This document shows positions 24,239-32,340 of a stretch of 58,442 bases of DNA, in pieces. This DNA is from an uncultured Lactobacillus sp. (GTDB lineage: Bacteria; Bacillota; Bacilli; Lactobacillales; Lactobacillaceae): positions 1-58,442 of the forward strand of contig CANOGU010000014.1 of assembly GCA_947565635.1 (NCBI GenBank), written 5' to 3'. Each line of letters begins with the position of its first letter. The first letter of the stretch is position 1. Position numbers and translations under genes: made by a program. The notes beneath the pieces were generated by a model. The model made no database searches and was not told where the DNA came from. It saw only the letters and a list, made by a program, of their open reading frames with translations.

Positions 24239-25147
24239 ATGAGAAATGTAGCAGTAATTGGTATGGGACATGTTGGTGCAACAGTTGCATTTACTTTGTT
24301 TACTCATGGAATCGTCGATAATTTATATTTATTAGATAAGAATAAGGCTAAAGCAGAAGCTGAATACAACGATTTACGTGATACTTTAGCTAGAAATGAC
24401 TATCATGTAAATGTTTTTCTTGGCGACTATAGCGATTTAAAAAATGTAGATGTTGTGGTAACTTCATTTGGCGATATTGCTGCAACAGTTAAGACCGGAG
24501 ATAGATTTGGAGAATTTGAGATTAATGCCAAAAATGCTAAAGAAGTCGGAGAAAAAATTAAGGAATTTGGTTTCAATGGTATTTTGATTAATATTTCAAA
24601 TCCATGTGATGCAATTTCAACTCTTCTACAAGAGACAACTGGTTTATCTAAAAAGCAAGTCTTTGGAACTGGAACGTTCTTAGATACAGCTAGAATGCAA
24701 AGAATTGTTGGTGAAGAGCTTGATGAAGATCCAAGAAACGTTGCCGGATTTGTTTTAGGTGAACATGGAGCATCCCAATTTACTGCTTGGTCAACAGTTT
24801 CTATCAATGGTAAATCTGCTAAGGAACTATTTACAAAAGAGCAAGAAGAAAAATTGAGTGCACAACCTAATAAGAATTCAATGAAGGTCGCTTTTGGTAA
24901 AGGATATACATCTTACGCAATTGCTACATGTGCAGTACGCTTAATTCAAGCGGTCTTTAGTGACGCACGTCTATTTGCACCAACTTCTGTTTATTTAGAT
25001 GAAGTTGGCACATATATAGGTTATCCAGCAATTATTGGTAAAAATGGAGTAGAGAAGGTTATAGCTTTGGAATTGACTTCTGAAGAAGATGAAAAACTAA
25101 AAGAATCTGCTGAAATTATCAAAAAGCATATTGCCCAATTGAAGTAA
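24239..25147 (+). CDS. hicD: L-2-hydroxyisocaproate dehydrogenase
   Basis: A 302-residue NAD-dependent enzyme of the lactate/malate dehydrogenase family that reduces branched 2-oxoacids such as 2-oxoisocaproate. The NAD loop is GMGHVGATVA (8-17). Catalytic residues are Asp149 and Arg152 in FLDTARM and His176 in LGEHGASQF. The substrate loop reads IAATVKTGDRFGEFEIN, as in the Weissella/Lactobacillus HicDH enzymes, with the Gln or Arg of true LDH/MDH loops absent. It is therefore preferred over ordinary lactate dehydrogenase. The GTAGG ribosome binding site is about 6 bases ahead. It is monocistronic, in amino-acid catabolism (leucine and related 2-oxoacids). Confidence 0.9.
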   Translation: MRNVAVIGMGHVGATVAFTLFTHGIVDNLYLLDKNKAKAEAEYNDLRDTLARNDYHVNVFLGDYSDLKNVDVVVTSFGDIAATVKTGDRFGEFEINAKNAKEVGEKIKEFGFNGILINISNPCDAISTLLQETTGLSKKQVFGTGTFLDTARMQRIVGEELDEDPRNVAGFVLGEHGASQFTAWSTVSINGKSAKELFTKEQEEKLSAQPNKNSMKVAFGKGYTSYAIATCAVRLIQAVFSDARLFAPTSVYLDEVGTYIGYPAIIGKNGVEKVIALELTSEEDEKLKESAEIIKKHIAQLK

Positions 25148-25156
25148 ATAAATATA

Positions 25157-25195
25157 TAAAAAGAGTTGGAAAAAATCTAACTTTTTTTTATTTTT
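25157..25195 (+). terminator. Terminator after hicD
   Basis: A short stem AGTTGGA/TCTAACT (one G-U pair) followed by a long T run. Confidence 0.6.
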
Positions 25196-25243
25196 TACTT
25201 GCTTTTTGCTAGGTAGTCCGTTATTATAATTAAGTAACGTTTC

Positions 25244-25325
25244 GGAGGCCTAGCGAAGTGGCTAAACGCGGCGGTCTGTAAAACCGCTCTCTCTGAGTTC
25301 GGTGGTTCGAATCCACTGGCCTCCA
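25244..25325 (+). tRNA. tRNA-Tyr, anticodon GTA
   Basis: An 82-base tRNA with a long variable arm: acceptor GGAGGCC pairs with GGCCTCC, anticodon loop CTGTAAA region gives GTA, T loop TTCGAAT. A TATAAT at 25225-25230 precedes it and probably drives this tRNA and the next tRNA-Gln. Confidence 0.92.
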
Positions 25326-25380
25326 TTGCTGAATTTTATTCAGCTGGTTGCATTGAACAACAAGTAAAAGTTCAATCAAA

Positions 25381-25452
25381 TGGGTTATAGCCAAGTGGTA
25401 AGGCAATGGTTTTTGGTACCATCATGCGCTGGTTCGAATCCAGCTAACCCAA
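25381..25452 (+). tRNA. tRNA-Gln, anticodon TTG (copy 2)
   Basis: Identical over all 72 bases to the copy at 21449-21520. It follows tRNA-Tyr by 55 bases and ends at a strong terminator. Confidence 0.93.
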
Positions 25453-25476
25453 TAGTTCGAAAGAACACCCAACCCG

Positions 25477-25508
25477 AAAAAAAGGTCATCATTGGATGAC
25501 CTTTTTTG
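25477..25508. terminator. Terminator of the tRNA-Tyr/tRNA-Gln unit and of the rhodanese gene
   Basis: AAAAAAAGGTCATC (25477-25490) pairs with GGATGACCTTTTTT (25494-25507) around a short loop; usable in both directions. Confidence 0.85.
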
Positions 25509-25521
25509 TTATATTATGTTT

Positions 25522-25824
25522 TTAAGTTAAGCTCTGTATTTTACCTTTCCAATTAAGGATGCCATCATTAATGTTAACTAAGTGTTTGTATCCTTTAGAT
25601 TTTAAAATTTGGCATACATGGTTAGAAAGGTCTCCTGACCGACAAATAAAGTAGTAGGTCTCATTTTTGGGGTCATTAAAGTATTTTAATTCTTCAAAAG
25701 GAAGATTGTGACTATCAGGAATATGCCCTGATGCAAATTCAATTGGTGTTCGTAGATCATATAAATTAATAGTAGAATCTTTTTCTAAAATTTCTGCTAA
25801 TTGATTTGTAGTAATGTTAATCAT
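25522..25824 (-). CDS. Rhodanese-like sulfurtransferase domain protein
   Basis: A 100-residue single-domain protein. The active loop is ICRSGDLS with the catalytic cysteine at residue 61, close to the CRSGxRS form of sulfurtransferases. Other family features are LYDLRTPIEFASGHIPDS near the N-terminus and INDGILNWKG at the end. Such proteins transfer persulfide sulfur or act in redox signalling in the cytoplasm. The start is set at 25824 (MINITTN) because GGAGG lies inside the only upstream in-frame ATG codon stretch. It is monocistronic. Confidence 0.85.
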   Translation of the reverse strand: MINITTNQLAEILEKDSTINLYDLRTPIEFASGHIPDSHNLPFEELKYFNDPKNETYYFICRSGDLSNHVCQILKSKGYKHLVNINDGILNWKGKIQSLT

Positions 25825-25917
25825 AGTTACCTCCATTGATGGTTATTATTTAAGCAAAATTAATTGAAAATAAAGAGAATAATTTGTGAACTTTTTATGC
25901 AGAAAGGATTAGCTAAA

Positions 25918-27039
25918 ATGACACGTCTTGTTAAAGTTAGCGGTCGCGGAGACGGAATTGATTGGAAAAGTGCACTCAAAAATTTAGAGCCAGATGACGT
26001 ATTGCTCCTAGCTCCCGGATTTTATGAGTTGGATCAAGGTTTAGAAGTAAATAATATTACAATCAAGGGAACAGGTAATACACCTGAAGAAACAGTAATT
26101 AATGGTTTTTTCGTTTTAGAGAGTAATTGCGACTTTTTTACCTTGGAAAATGTGAGTCTGCAAACAAAATCCGATCATAATACTATCTATGTTGAAGATG
26201 ATGCTGACACGTATTTAACATTGCGTAACACTACTCTTTATGGTGATGAAAATGATATGGCCGCAATTGCGGTTAATGGAAAATGTACGCTTGAATTATT
26301 TTCAAGTAAAATTTTAAATTCAAGTATTTCCTTATTTGCACAAGCTGATTTTCGTTTAACGATGAGTGATTCTGTAGTTGATTATGATTCTAAAGATTAT
26401 GCCGCTGTGGGGATTCAAGGAAAAGGAACTGCAATTATTTCTAATAGTATAATTCGTGGTAATTTAAGTACATATCCTAGTTCGAATTCAGAAGTGGATT
26501 TAAATAGTAGTTCTATTTCGTATGGTTTGATTCATGGCCAAACATGGGTCAATATGCTAAATTCAACTGTTGAGAAGAATGATGACTCTAGTTTTTATGT
26601 TTCTGATGATTCTTGGGTAAATATAGTGCAGTCTGAATTTAGGGGTGGTATTTTTCTTGATAAAAATACAAGAACTTTAATTCAAAATAGTAAAATTGAT
26701 CGCTTAATTGCTTGTGACAATGCTAAAGTAACGTTAAATAATTCAACTATCCTTAGTCATACAGATTTTCAGGATAATGCAAGTGGGGATGCAACAAGAG
26801 TTGCTTTTTCAGGGAGAGATGAATTTGAATACTTTTTGGCTTTAAATGGCCATGCTAGTTTAAGTGGGAGAGATTTAATTATTAATCCTAATGGTAGTAC
26901 TTTAGCTGTTCAAGACGATGCTAAGATTAAATTAAACATTGTTTCAAGTAGTGATAAGGATCTCGAAGTAGAATGTAATAGTAGACCTAACGTAAATATT
27001 TTAGGAATGCGTTGGGAAGCAAAGAAGAACAATGACTAA
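25918..27039 (+). CDS. Right-handed beta-helix repeat protein
   Basis: A 373-residue protein without signal peptide or membrane segment. It opens with a strand and helix (GIDWKSALKNLEPDDVLLLAPG), the cap typical of pectate-lyase-like parallel beta-helices. It then shows many short repeats with N, S and T at turns (for example FFTLENVSLQTKSDHNTIYV; ADTYLTLRNTTLYG; NSTVEKNDDSSFYVSDDSW). No catalytic residues of polysaccharide lyases can be recognised. It resembles the N-terminal part of the larger protein at 34671-36644, which also carries a AAA+ domain. The start at 25918 follows AGAAAGGA. A GntR-type regulator gene begins 54 bases later and is probably in the same transcript. Function unknown. 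Confidence 0.7.
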   Translation: MTRLVKVSGRGDGIDWKSALKNLEPDDVLLLAPGFYELDQGLEVNNITIKGTGNTPEETVINGFFVLESNCDFFTLENVSLQTKSDHNTIYVEDDADTYLTLRNTTLYGDENDMAAIAVNGKCTLELFSSKILNSSISLFAQADFRLTMSDSVVDYDSKDYAAVGIQGKGTAIISNSIIRGNLSTYPSSNSEVDLNSSSISYGLIHGQTWVNMLNSTVEKNDDSSFYVSDDSWVNIVQSEFRGGIFLDKNTRTLIQNSKIDRLIACDNAKVTLNNSTILSHTDFQDNASGDATRVAFSGRDEFEYFLALNGHASLSGRDLIINPNGSTLAVQDDAKIKLNIVSSSDKDLEVECNSRPNVNILGMRWEAKKNND

Positions 27040-27093
27040 TGAGGTTGTTTAGGCTAAAATAAACTTGAGAGGATAATGAAGCGAGGTTTTATC

Positions 27094-27795
27094 ATGCAAG
27101 AACCAATGTATATTAAAATTCACAATCAAATAAAGCGTGATATTGAAAATAAAAAATATAAAGTTGGCGAGCGAATTCCTGCCGAACGGCAATTAGCCTT
27201 AAAATTTAACGTTTCTAGAATGACTTTGCGTCAGGCAATTAAAACATTGGAAGATGAAGGAATTTTAGAAAGACGCTTAGGTAGCGGGACATATGTTTCT
27301 AGTCAAAAAGTTCAAGAGAGAATGTCGGGAATTATGAGTTTTACCGATATTACGCGTGCTAATGGACAAGTTCCGTCTAGTAAATTGATTTCATATCGAG
27401 TTACTAAACCTTCTTTATCAGAAAAAGAAAAGCTAAAATTAAAAGATACTGACGATGTTTTAAGAATGGAACGTGTCCGTTCTGCGGATAATGTACCAAT
27501 TTGTTATGAAGTAGCTACAATTCCCTATAAGTTGGTCGATCGTTTTTCTAAAGAGGAAATTTCAAGCAGCTTATACCAAACCTTAGAAGAAAAGGGCGGT
27601 TATAAAATTGGTAGCGTAGTAGAAAATATTGGAGCTGCTGTTGCTAATGAAAATGAAGCTAGGTTATTATCTGTTAAAAAGGGTGAGCCATTAGTAACTA
27701 GACGGCAGGTAACAGAACTTAATGATCATTATCCTTTTGAGTATGTTCGTGCATCTTATGTTGCTGAAAGATTTGAATTTACTTTTGAAAAATAA
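27094..27795 (+). CDS. GntR-family regulator with UTRA domain (HutC/YvoA type)
   Basis: A 233-residue DNA-binding regulator. The winged helix is at about 1-70 (the stretch PMYIKIHNQIKRDIENKKY, then ERQLALKFNVSRMTLRQAI and LERRLGSGTYV). The UTRA effector domain follows (DDVLRMERVRSADNVPICYE, ending with YPFEYVRASYVAERFEF). The family includes the GlcNAc-responsive NagR/YvoA and sugar-responsive TreR-like proteins; the ligand here is unknown. ATG at 27094 is preferred to 27076, since GCGAGG lies 7 bases ahead, whereas the other start is too close to its GAGAGG. No sugar operon adjoins, so its target may be elsewhere or the beta-helix gene before it. Confidence 0.85.
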   Translation: MQEPMYIKIHNQIKRDIENKKYKVGERIPAERQLALKFNVSRMTLRQAIKTLEDEGILERRLGSGTYVSSQKVQERMSGIMSFTDITRANGQVPSSKLISYRVTKPSLSEKEKLKLKDTDDVLRMERVRSADNVPICYEVATIPYKLVDRFSKEEISSSLYQTLEEKGGYKIGSVVENIGAAVANENEARLLSVKKGEPLVTRRQVTELNDHYPFEYVRASYVAERFEFTFEK

Positions 27796-27850
27796 AAATG
27801 CATAGTGCAGTTTAGCTTTTGATGTATTAAGCTGCATTATGCATTTTTTT
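27794..27850. terminator. Bidirectional terminator between the GntR gene and tagD
   Basis: A long imperfect stem from AAAATGCATAGTGCAG to CTGCATTATGCATTTT, with A and T runs on the two sides. Confidence 0.8.
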
Positions 27851-28235
27851 ACTTTAAGTCTTCTTTGATTTGAGTTGTAGAAATTCCAGGTGTTCTTTCA
27901 AGATACTTAACATTGCAGTATGACTTTAGAAAATCGAATTTTCCTTCCCAATCATTTCCCATTACGAAAGTATCAATATCATATTTTTGAACATCATTGA
28001 TTTTTTGATCCCAATTCTCTTCTGGAATAACTTGGTCAACATATCTTATTGCTTCAAGAATATATTTTCTTTCTGCATAGCTATTATAGGCTTGTTTATG
28101 CTTACTGAATTCATTAAATTCATCAGTTGATAAACCTACGATCAAATAGTCACCTAAAGCCCGAGCTCTTTTTAAGAGACGAATATGACCGTAATGCAAT
28201 AGGTCAAATGTTCCATAGGTTATAATTTTTTTCAT
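27849..28235 (-). CDS. tagD: Glycerol-3-phosphate cytidylyltransferase
   Basis: The enzyme makes CDP-glycerol from CTP and sn-glycerol 3-phosphate, the building block for glycerol-phosphate wall polymers. The 128-residue protein has the full cytidylyltransferase signature: YGTFDLLHYGHIRLL with His14 and His17, and the RTPGISTTQIK motif at the end. AGGAG is about 8 bases ahead of the ATG on the minus strand. It is divergent from the TagA-like glycosyltransferase gene and fits with the CDP-glycerol-using glycerophosphotransferase at 42.3 kb. Confidence 0.93.
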   Translation of the reverse strand: MKKIITYGTFDLLHYGHIRLLKRARALGDYLIVGLSTDEFNEFSKHKQAYNSYAERKYILEAIRYVDQVIPEENWDQKINDVQKYDIDTFVMGNDWEGKFDFLKSYCNVKYLERTPGISTTQIKEDLK

Positions 28236-28374
28236 GGTAGATACTCCTTATATTAGTTTCTATTCTAGCAGAAGTAGAAAAAAGTAAAAATTTTCTACTA
28301 TAAAAAGTTTAGAATGCTTTTTTGTTAGAATGGTAGATAGACAATTATTTCAGCTAGAAACGGTTAAAGACAAA

Positions 28375-29112
28375 ATGAATAAAGTTAATATTTTAGGAAT
28401 AGAATTTGATAATTATTCTCTGGAAGAATTTAAGGATAGATTAATTAATAGATTAAATAATAAGTTATCAACCATGGTTGTTACAGCCAACCCGGAAATT
28501 GTTATGGCTGCAAATAAAGATCCGAAATTTATGAAGATCATAAGGCAAGATGCTGATTTAGTTACGGCAGATGGGATTGGCATAGTCTTAGGTGGAAAAA
28601 TGTTAAAAACGCCAATGAAAGAGCGAGTAACGGGTTATGATTTATTTACTTGGCTTCTTGAAGTAGCAAATTTAAGAAAATTACGTGTCTACTTAATTGG
28701 CGCAACGCCAGCAGTAATGAAAATTACTAAAGAAAAGGTAGCCAAGGTTTATCCAGGAGTAGAATTGGTTGGCGCTGAAGATGGCTATTTTAAAGATGAT
28801 TTAACTACTGTTGCTAAGAGAATCGAAAAAGCAAAACCTGATATGGTTTTTGCAGCAATTGGTTTTCCTAGACAAGAACAATTGATCTCTTTACTGCGTC
28901 AAAAACAAGTCCCGGCAATTATGATGGGAGTAGGTGGAAGCTTTGACGTCTTTTCAGGTGCAGTTAAACGAGCACCTGAAGTATTCCAAAAAACGCATCT
29001 TGAGTGGCTTTATCGCTTAATTACTAATCCCACTCGATTTAAGCGAATGTTAGCTTTACCAGAATTTGTTGTTGAAGTAGAAAAATCTAAGAAGCAAAAA
29101 AATAAAAAGTAA
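28375..29112 (+). CDS. tagA: WecG/TagA/CpsF family glycosyltransferase (TagA-like)
   Basis: A 245-residue GT26-family transferase, typically adding N-acetylmannosamine to undecaprenyl-diphospho-GlcNAc at the membrane face, the second step of wall teichoic acid linkage-unit synthesis. Family marks are VTANPEIVMAA, LVTADGIGIVLGGKM, RVTGYDLF, the GATP region and FAAIGFPRQEQLI, then GVGGSFDVFSGAVKRAPE. The ATG at 28375 fits the normal family start; an in-frame ATG at 28330 lies inside a probable -10 box (TAGAAT) and is rejected. The next gene follows after 19 bases, as part of a three-gene glycosyltransferase unit. Confidence 0.9.
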   Translation: MNKVNILGIEFDNYSLEEFKDRLINRLNNKLSTMVVTANPEIVMAANKDPKFMKIIRQDADLVTADGIGIVLGGKMLKTPMKERVTGYDLFTWLLEVANLRKLRVYLIGATPAVMKITKEKVAKVYPGVELVGAEDGYFKDDLTTVAKRIEKAKPDMVFAAIGFPRQEQLISLLRQKQVPAIMMGVGGSFDVFSGAVKRAPEVFQKTHLEWLYRLITNPTRFKRMLALPEFVVEVEKSKKQKNKK

Positions 29113-29131
29113 TAGAAAGAATACAATTTAA

Positions 29132-30247
29132 ATGAAAGTTTTACATATTAATGCTGGTCTAGAAAAAGGCGGGGGCTTGTCACATATTGTTAATCTTCTG
29201 ACCGAGGCTAAAATTGAAAATGCAGATTTTGAATTATTGACATTAGCCGATGGTCCTGTTGCACAAACTGCTAAAAAAGCGGGCATTAAAACTACTATTT
29301 TAGGAGCACAAAGTCGTTATGATTTAAGTGTTTTAAAGCGCCTTACGAAATTTATTAATAGAGGAAACTTTGACATCGTTCACACTCATGGACCACGCGC
29401 TAATTTATTTATTTCAATGATTAAAAAGCAAATTAACGCGAAATGGATTATTACTGTTCATTCTGATCCTTTGAAAGATTTTGAAGGACGAGGGATGCTT
29501 GGAAACATTTTTACTAAATTTAATGTACTAGCTTTGAAAAAAGCTGATGGAATTTTTGCAATTACACAGAATTTTTCCGATCTTTTGGTGGAAAAAATAG
29601 GAATTCCTAAAACTAAAATTTGTGTAATTTATAATGGTATTTTCTTTCATAAAAATAGTGAACTACCTAAAAAATATGCTCATCCATATTTCAATATTAT
29701 TAATGTCGGACGAACTGAAAAGGTTAAAGGTCAGGATTTGCTTCTAAAAGCAATCAAGAATCTTAATGATAAAAATGTTCATTTGCATATTGCTGGTGAT
29801 GGTAGTGAATTTAATAATTTAAGAGCTCTTGCAAGAGATTTAGGGATTAGTTCACAGGTAACTTTTCATGGCTTTTTAACCCAAAAAGAAATTACTAAAT
29901 TGTATCAGAAAATGGATTTAGCAGTTCTAACATCTTATTCAGAGAGTTTTCCACTTGTTTTGTTAGAAGCTAGCGATAACTTAGTGCCAATTTTATCCAC
30001 AGACGTTGGTGATATCGAAAAAATGATTCCTGATAAAAAAAGTGGTTTTATTGCCCAAATAGGTAATCTAAATGATATTAGTAAAAAATTGAAATTAGCA
30101 GTTACAACTAATAAAGATGATCTTGAAGCAATGGCCGAACGTGAAAAAGAGTACTTGATGCATGCATTTTCTATGAAGAATCAATTAGTAGCAATTGAAA
30201 ATTATTATAAACTTGTTCTGGGTGAAAATAGTGGAAAATTATCATAA
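29132..30247 (+). CDS. Glycosyltransferase family 4 protein
   Basis: A 371-residue GT-B retaining glycosyltransferase. The N-terminal domain opens with VLHINAGLEKGGGLSHIVNL and the acceptor-side HTHGPRANLF. The C-terminal nucleotide-sugar domain has NVGRTEKVKGQDLLL, HIAGDGSEF and the E-x7-E motif in SYSESFPLVLLEAS. It starts 19 bases after the TagA-like gene, and its end overlaps the start of the next. It probably acts on a lipid-linked surface polymer made from the TagA product. The sugar transferred is unknown. Confidence 0.88.
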   Translation: MKVLHINAGLEKGGGLSHIVNLLTEAKIENADFELLTLADGPVAQTAKKAGIKTTILGAQSRYDLSVLKRLTKFINRGNFDIVHTHGPRANLFISMIKKQINAKWIITVHSDPLKDFEGRGMLGNIFTKFNVLALKKADGIFAITQNFSDLLVEKIGIPKTKICVIYNGIFFHKNSELPKKYAHPYFNIINVGRTEKVKGQDLLLKAIKNLNDKNVHLHIAGDGSEFNNLRALARDLGISSQVTFHGFLTQKEITKLYQKMDLAVLTSYSESFPLVLLEASDNLVPILSTDVGDIEKMIPDKKSGFIAQIGNLNDISKKLKLAVTTNKDDLEAMAEREKEYLMHAFSMKNQLVAIENYYKLVLGENSGKLS

Positions 30248-32225
30248 AAGTAATATCTTGGCAATTTTGGTTGGCTTTTTACCCTTAATTTACGAAATAA
30301 GTAGTAATATTTGGAATGGTGATAATGGCTTTTTTATTATTAGTGCAGCATACGGCTTAATTTTACTTTTGCTTGCTTTGTCTATTGATCTTGAAGATTT
30401 AGATCAATGGTTTGCAGAAAAAGCGTTGAGCTATATGTCAGTTTTTTTAGCGTTAATATTGATTTTGAATAAGCTGGATATTTTACCCTTAGCCGAGATT
30501 GGAGCTTTATATCAATTAGCAATAATTGCTTATATGGGAATTTTGTATTTTTTGGATCGACATTTTAATACAAAAAATATAGTATTACTCTTACTTAATT
30601 TAAATGTTTTAGCGAATTTGTCACTTAAGGGCGCTACTTTATTAATTTTAATTATTTCTGTTTTAGCTTTTGTGTTCTACTTAATTAGAGTAGCAATTAC
30701 TTTTAGTGAACAATTACGGCCCGTTTTATTATGCGTTTATTTGATTGTTCTACTTATTTCTTTAGTTTGGTATGTTCCGGAATTACCTGATTTTATTTTA
30801 AAAAATCTTTCCAGGAATATTGCAGCAGTTCTTTTATTGTTAGAAATAATTGGTGCAATCCTTTATCTGAAAGTTAGAAGAAGATTATCGATAAACAGTC
30901 ATTTGCTTGTAGGAATAATTATCTTTGGATTAGTTAATGAAATAAGTTTGATTGTTGCTGAATCAAATGTCATTAATACTAGCTATTTAGTTTTAATATT
31001 TATTTTGGCTTTATGTATTGTTAACGTTTTTGGAAATATTGAACTAGATAGAAAACAAAGAAAAATTTCAGTTTTAATTCCTGCTCATAATAGTGCCAAT
31101 ACTATTGTTGAGACTTTAGAATCAATAAAAAATCAAACTTATCGCGAATGGGAGATTATTTTGATTAATGATGCTTCAACTGATGAAACGGAAGAAATTG
31201 TAAAACGTTATTTAGAAAATAATAAGCTGACGCTAGAATACGTTAGACAAAAAGAACATAATTATTTTAAAGCGATTAGACATGGTCTGAAGTACGCAAA
31301 TGGGGAGATTATTTTCGTTTTAGATGCAGATAAAATTTTATTTAATCAGAACGTCTTCTACCGCGCTGTAAGCACTCTTTTTGGTGAAAAGTGCGATGGG
31401 ATGTTTGTAGGCATTAGAGCCATGTATCAACGGCTAAAAGATGGAAAATTTCATTTAATTCGACCGTATTATCGAAATGAAGTCAGCTTAGTAAAAACTG
31501 CTCTTGGTTTTGGAACAAATATTTATGCTAATTATGCCTTTTGGCGTAGAGAAGTATTTGAAACTAGCGTGTATGAAAATTATTTAATTAATGGGATGCC
31601 AGCTTGGTATAATGCTAAACGTAATTTAGGATTAAGAGTAATAAATGGAAATTTTGTTGGTTTAAGATATCGAATTTTTAAGAAAGAAAACTTAATCGGA
31701 GAAAGTTTTAGTGCAAATGATTCTAAGCGTTTATTAAAATTGTCAACAGAATTACGAACTTTGCACCATATTGTAAGTAGAATAAAAATTCCAGCCTATT
31801 CTACTCAGACAGCTGTGTATAGTGCAATTAATAAATTACATATTGCTTCTTTATGTCCGATAATTTTTAAGTGTGGTCAAACGTCCCTAAAAGAAGTAAC
31901 ACCATTAATTGCTGAAGATATTAAAAATTTAAAATTAGATAATTTATATTTAAAAACAATTATCGATTTTGGTAGTAATTTTTCCCCTCAAAAAAGTGAA
32001 AAAATTACTATTCCAAAAGGTACAAAAATATATTATGGAACAGAAATTGAAGAGTTTGATCGAAGATTAGCTGCAGGTACTTTGGATCAATTCTACTATT
32101 ATTTGATGAAAATAATTGGGTGTGGAACTACTATTTATGAAATAAGAAGGGCAGATAAGGAAAAGCTAGAGCGGATTTTAGAATTTTTCACAATTAAGGA
32201 TTATGTAAAAATAATAAGTAAATAA
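30231..32225 (+). CDS. Membrane-bound family 2 glycosyltransferase
   Basis: A 664-residue protein with an N-terminal membrane region of about eight or nine segments (residues 5-270) followed by a GT2 domain: the KISVLIPAHNSANTIVETL stretch, IILINDASTDETEEI and VLDADK as the metal-binding DxD-like motif (near 390). A last part of about 200 residues is unlike ordinary GT2 enzymes. The GTG at 30231 overlaps the preceding gene by 17 bases. An in-frame start at 30195 would put charged residues ahead of the first membrane helix. The order, membrane domain before GT2, is unusual and suggests a dedicated wall-polymer or glycolipid transferase. It ends the unit at a terminator. Confidence 0.75.
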   Translation: MENYHKSNILAILVGFLPLIYEISSNIWNGDNGFFIISAAYGLILLLLALSIDLEDLDQWFAEKALSYMSVFLALILILNKLDILPLAEIGALYQLAIIAYMGILYFLDRHFNTKNIVLLLLNLNVLANLSLKGATLLILIISVLAFVFYLIRVAITFSEQLRPVLLCVYLIVLLISLVWYVPELPDFILKNLSRNIAAVLLLLEIIGAILYLKVRRRLSINSHLLVGIIIFGLVNEISLIVAESNVINTSYLVLIFILALCIVNVFGNIELDRKQRKISVLIPAHNSANTIVETLESIKNQTYREWEIILINDASTDETEEIVKRYLENNKLTLEYVRQKEHNYFKAIRHGLKYANGEIIFVLDADKILFNQNVFYRAVSTLFGEKCDGMFVGIRAMYQRLKDGKFHLIRPYYRNEVSLVKTALGFGTNIYANYAFWRREVFETSVYENYLINGMPAWYNAKRNLGLRVINGNFVGLRYRIFKKENLIGESFSANDSKRLLKLSTELRTLHHIVSRIKIPAYSTQTAVYSAINKLHIASLCPIIFKCGQTSLKEVTPLIAEDIKNLKLDNLYLKTIIDFGSNFSPQKSEKITIPKGTKIYYGTEIEEFDRRLAAGTLDQFYYYLMKIIGCGTTIYEIRRADKEKLERILEFFTIKDYVKIISK

Positions 32226-32240
32226 AATATAAGTTTAGAA

Positions 32241-32270
32241 AAGAGGCATCAAATTTGATGTCTCTTTTTG
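32241..32270 (+). terminator. Terminator of the tagA-glycosyltransferase unit
   Basis: AAGAGGCATCAAATTTGATG pairs with its own right half to CTCTT (32241-32266), followed by T bases. Confidence 0.8.
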
Positions 32271-32295
32271 ATATCTCAGCTACTTTGATTATAAT
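32268..32295 (+). promoter_or_regulatory. Promoter of pncB-nadE
   Basis: TTGATA (32268-32273) and TATAAT (32290-32295), 16 bases apart, 45 bases ahead of the pncB start. Confidence 0.55.
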
Positions 32296-32340
32296 AAAAT
32301 ACAAGAAAAAAATTATTTATTTAGTGACGAGGAAGACAAA

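Noticed and set aside
24239-25147. L-lactate dehydrogenase
   Set aside because: The active-site loop lacks the LDH pattern and matches the HicDH type with TGDRFGEF.
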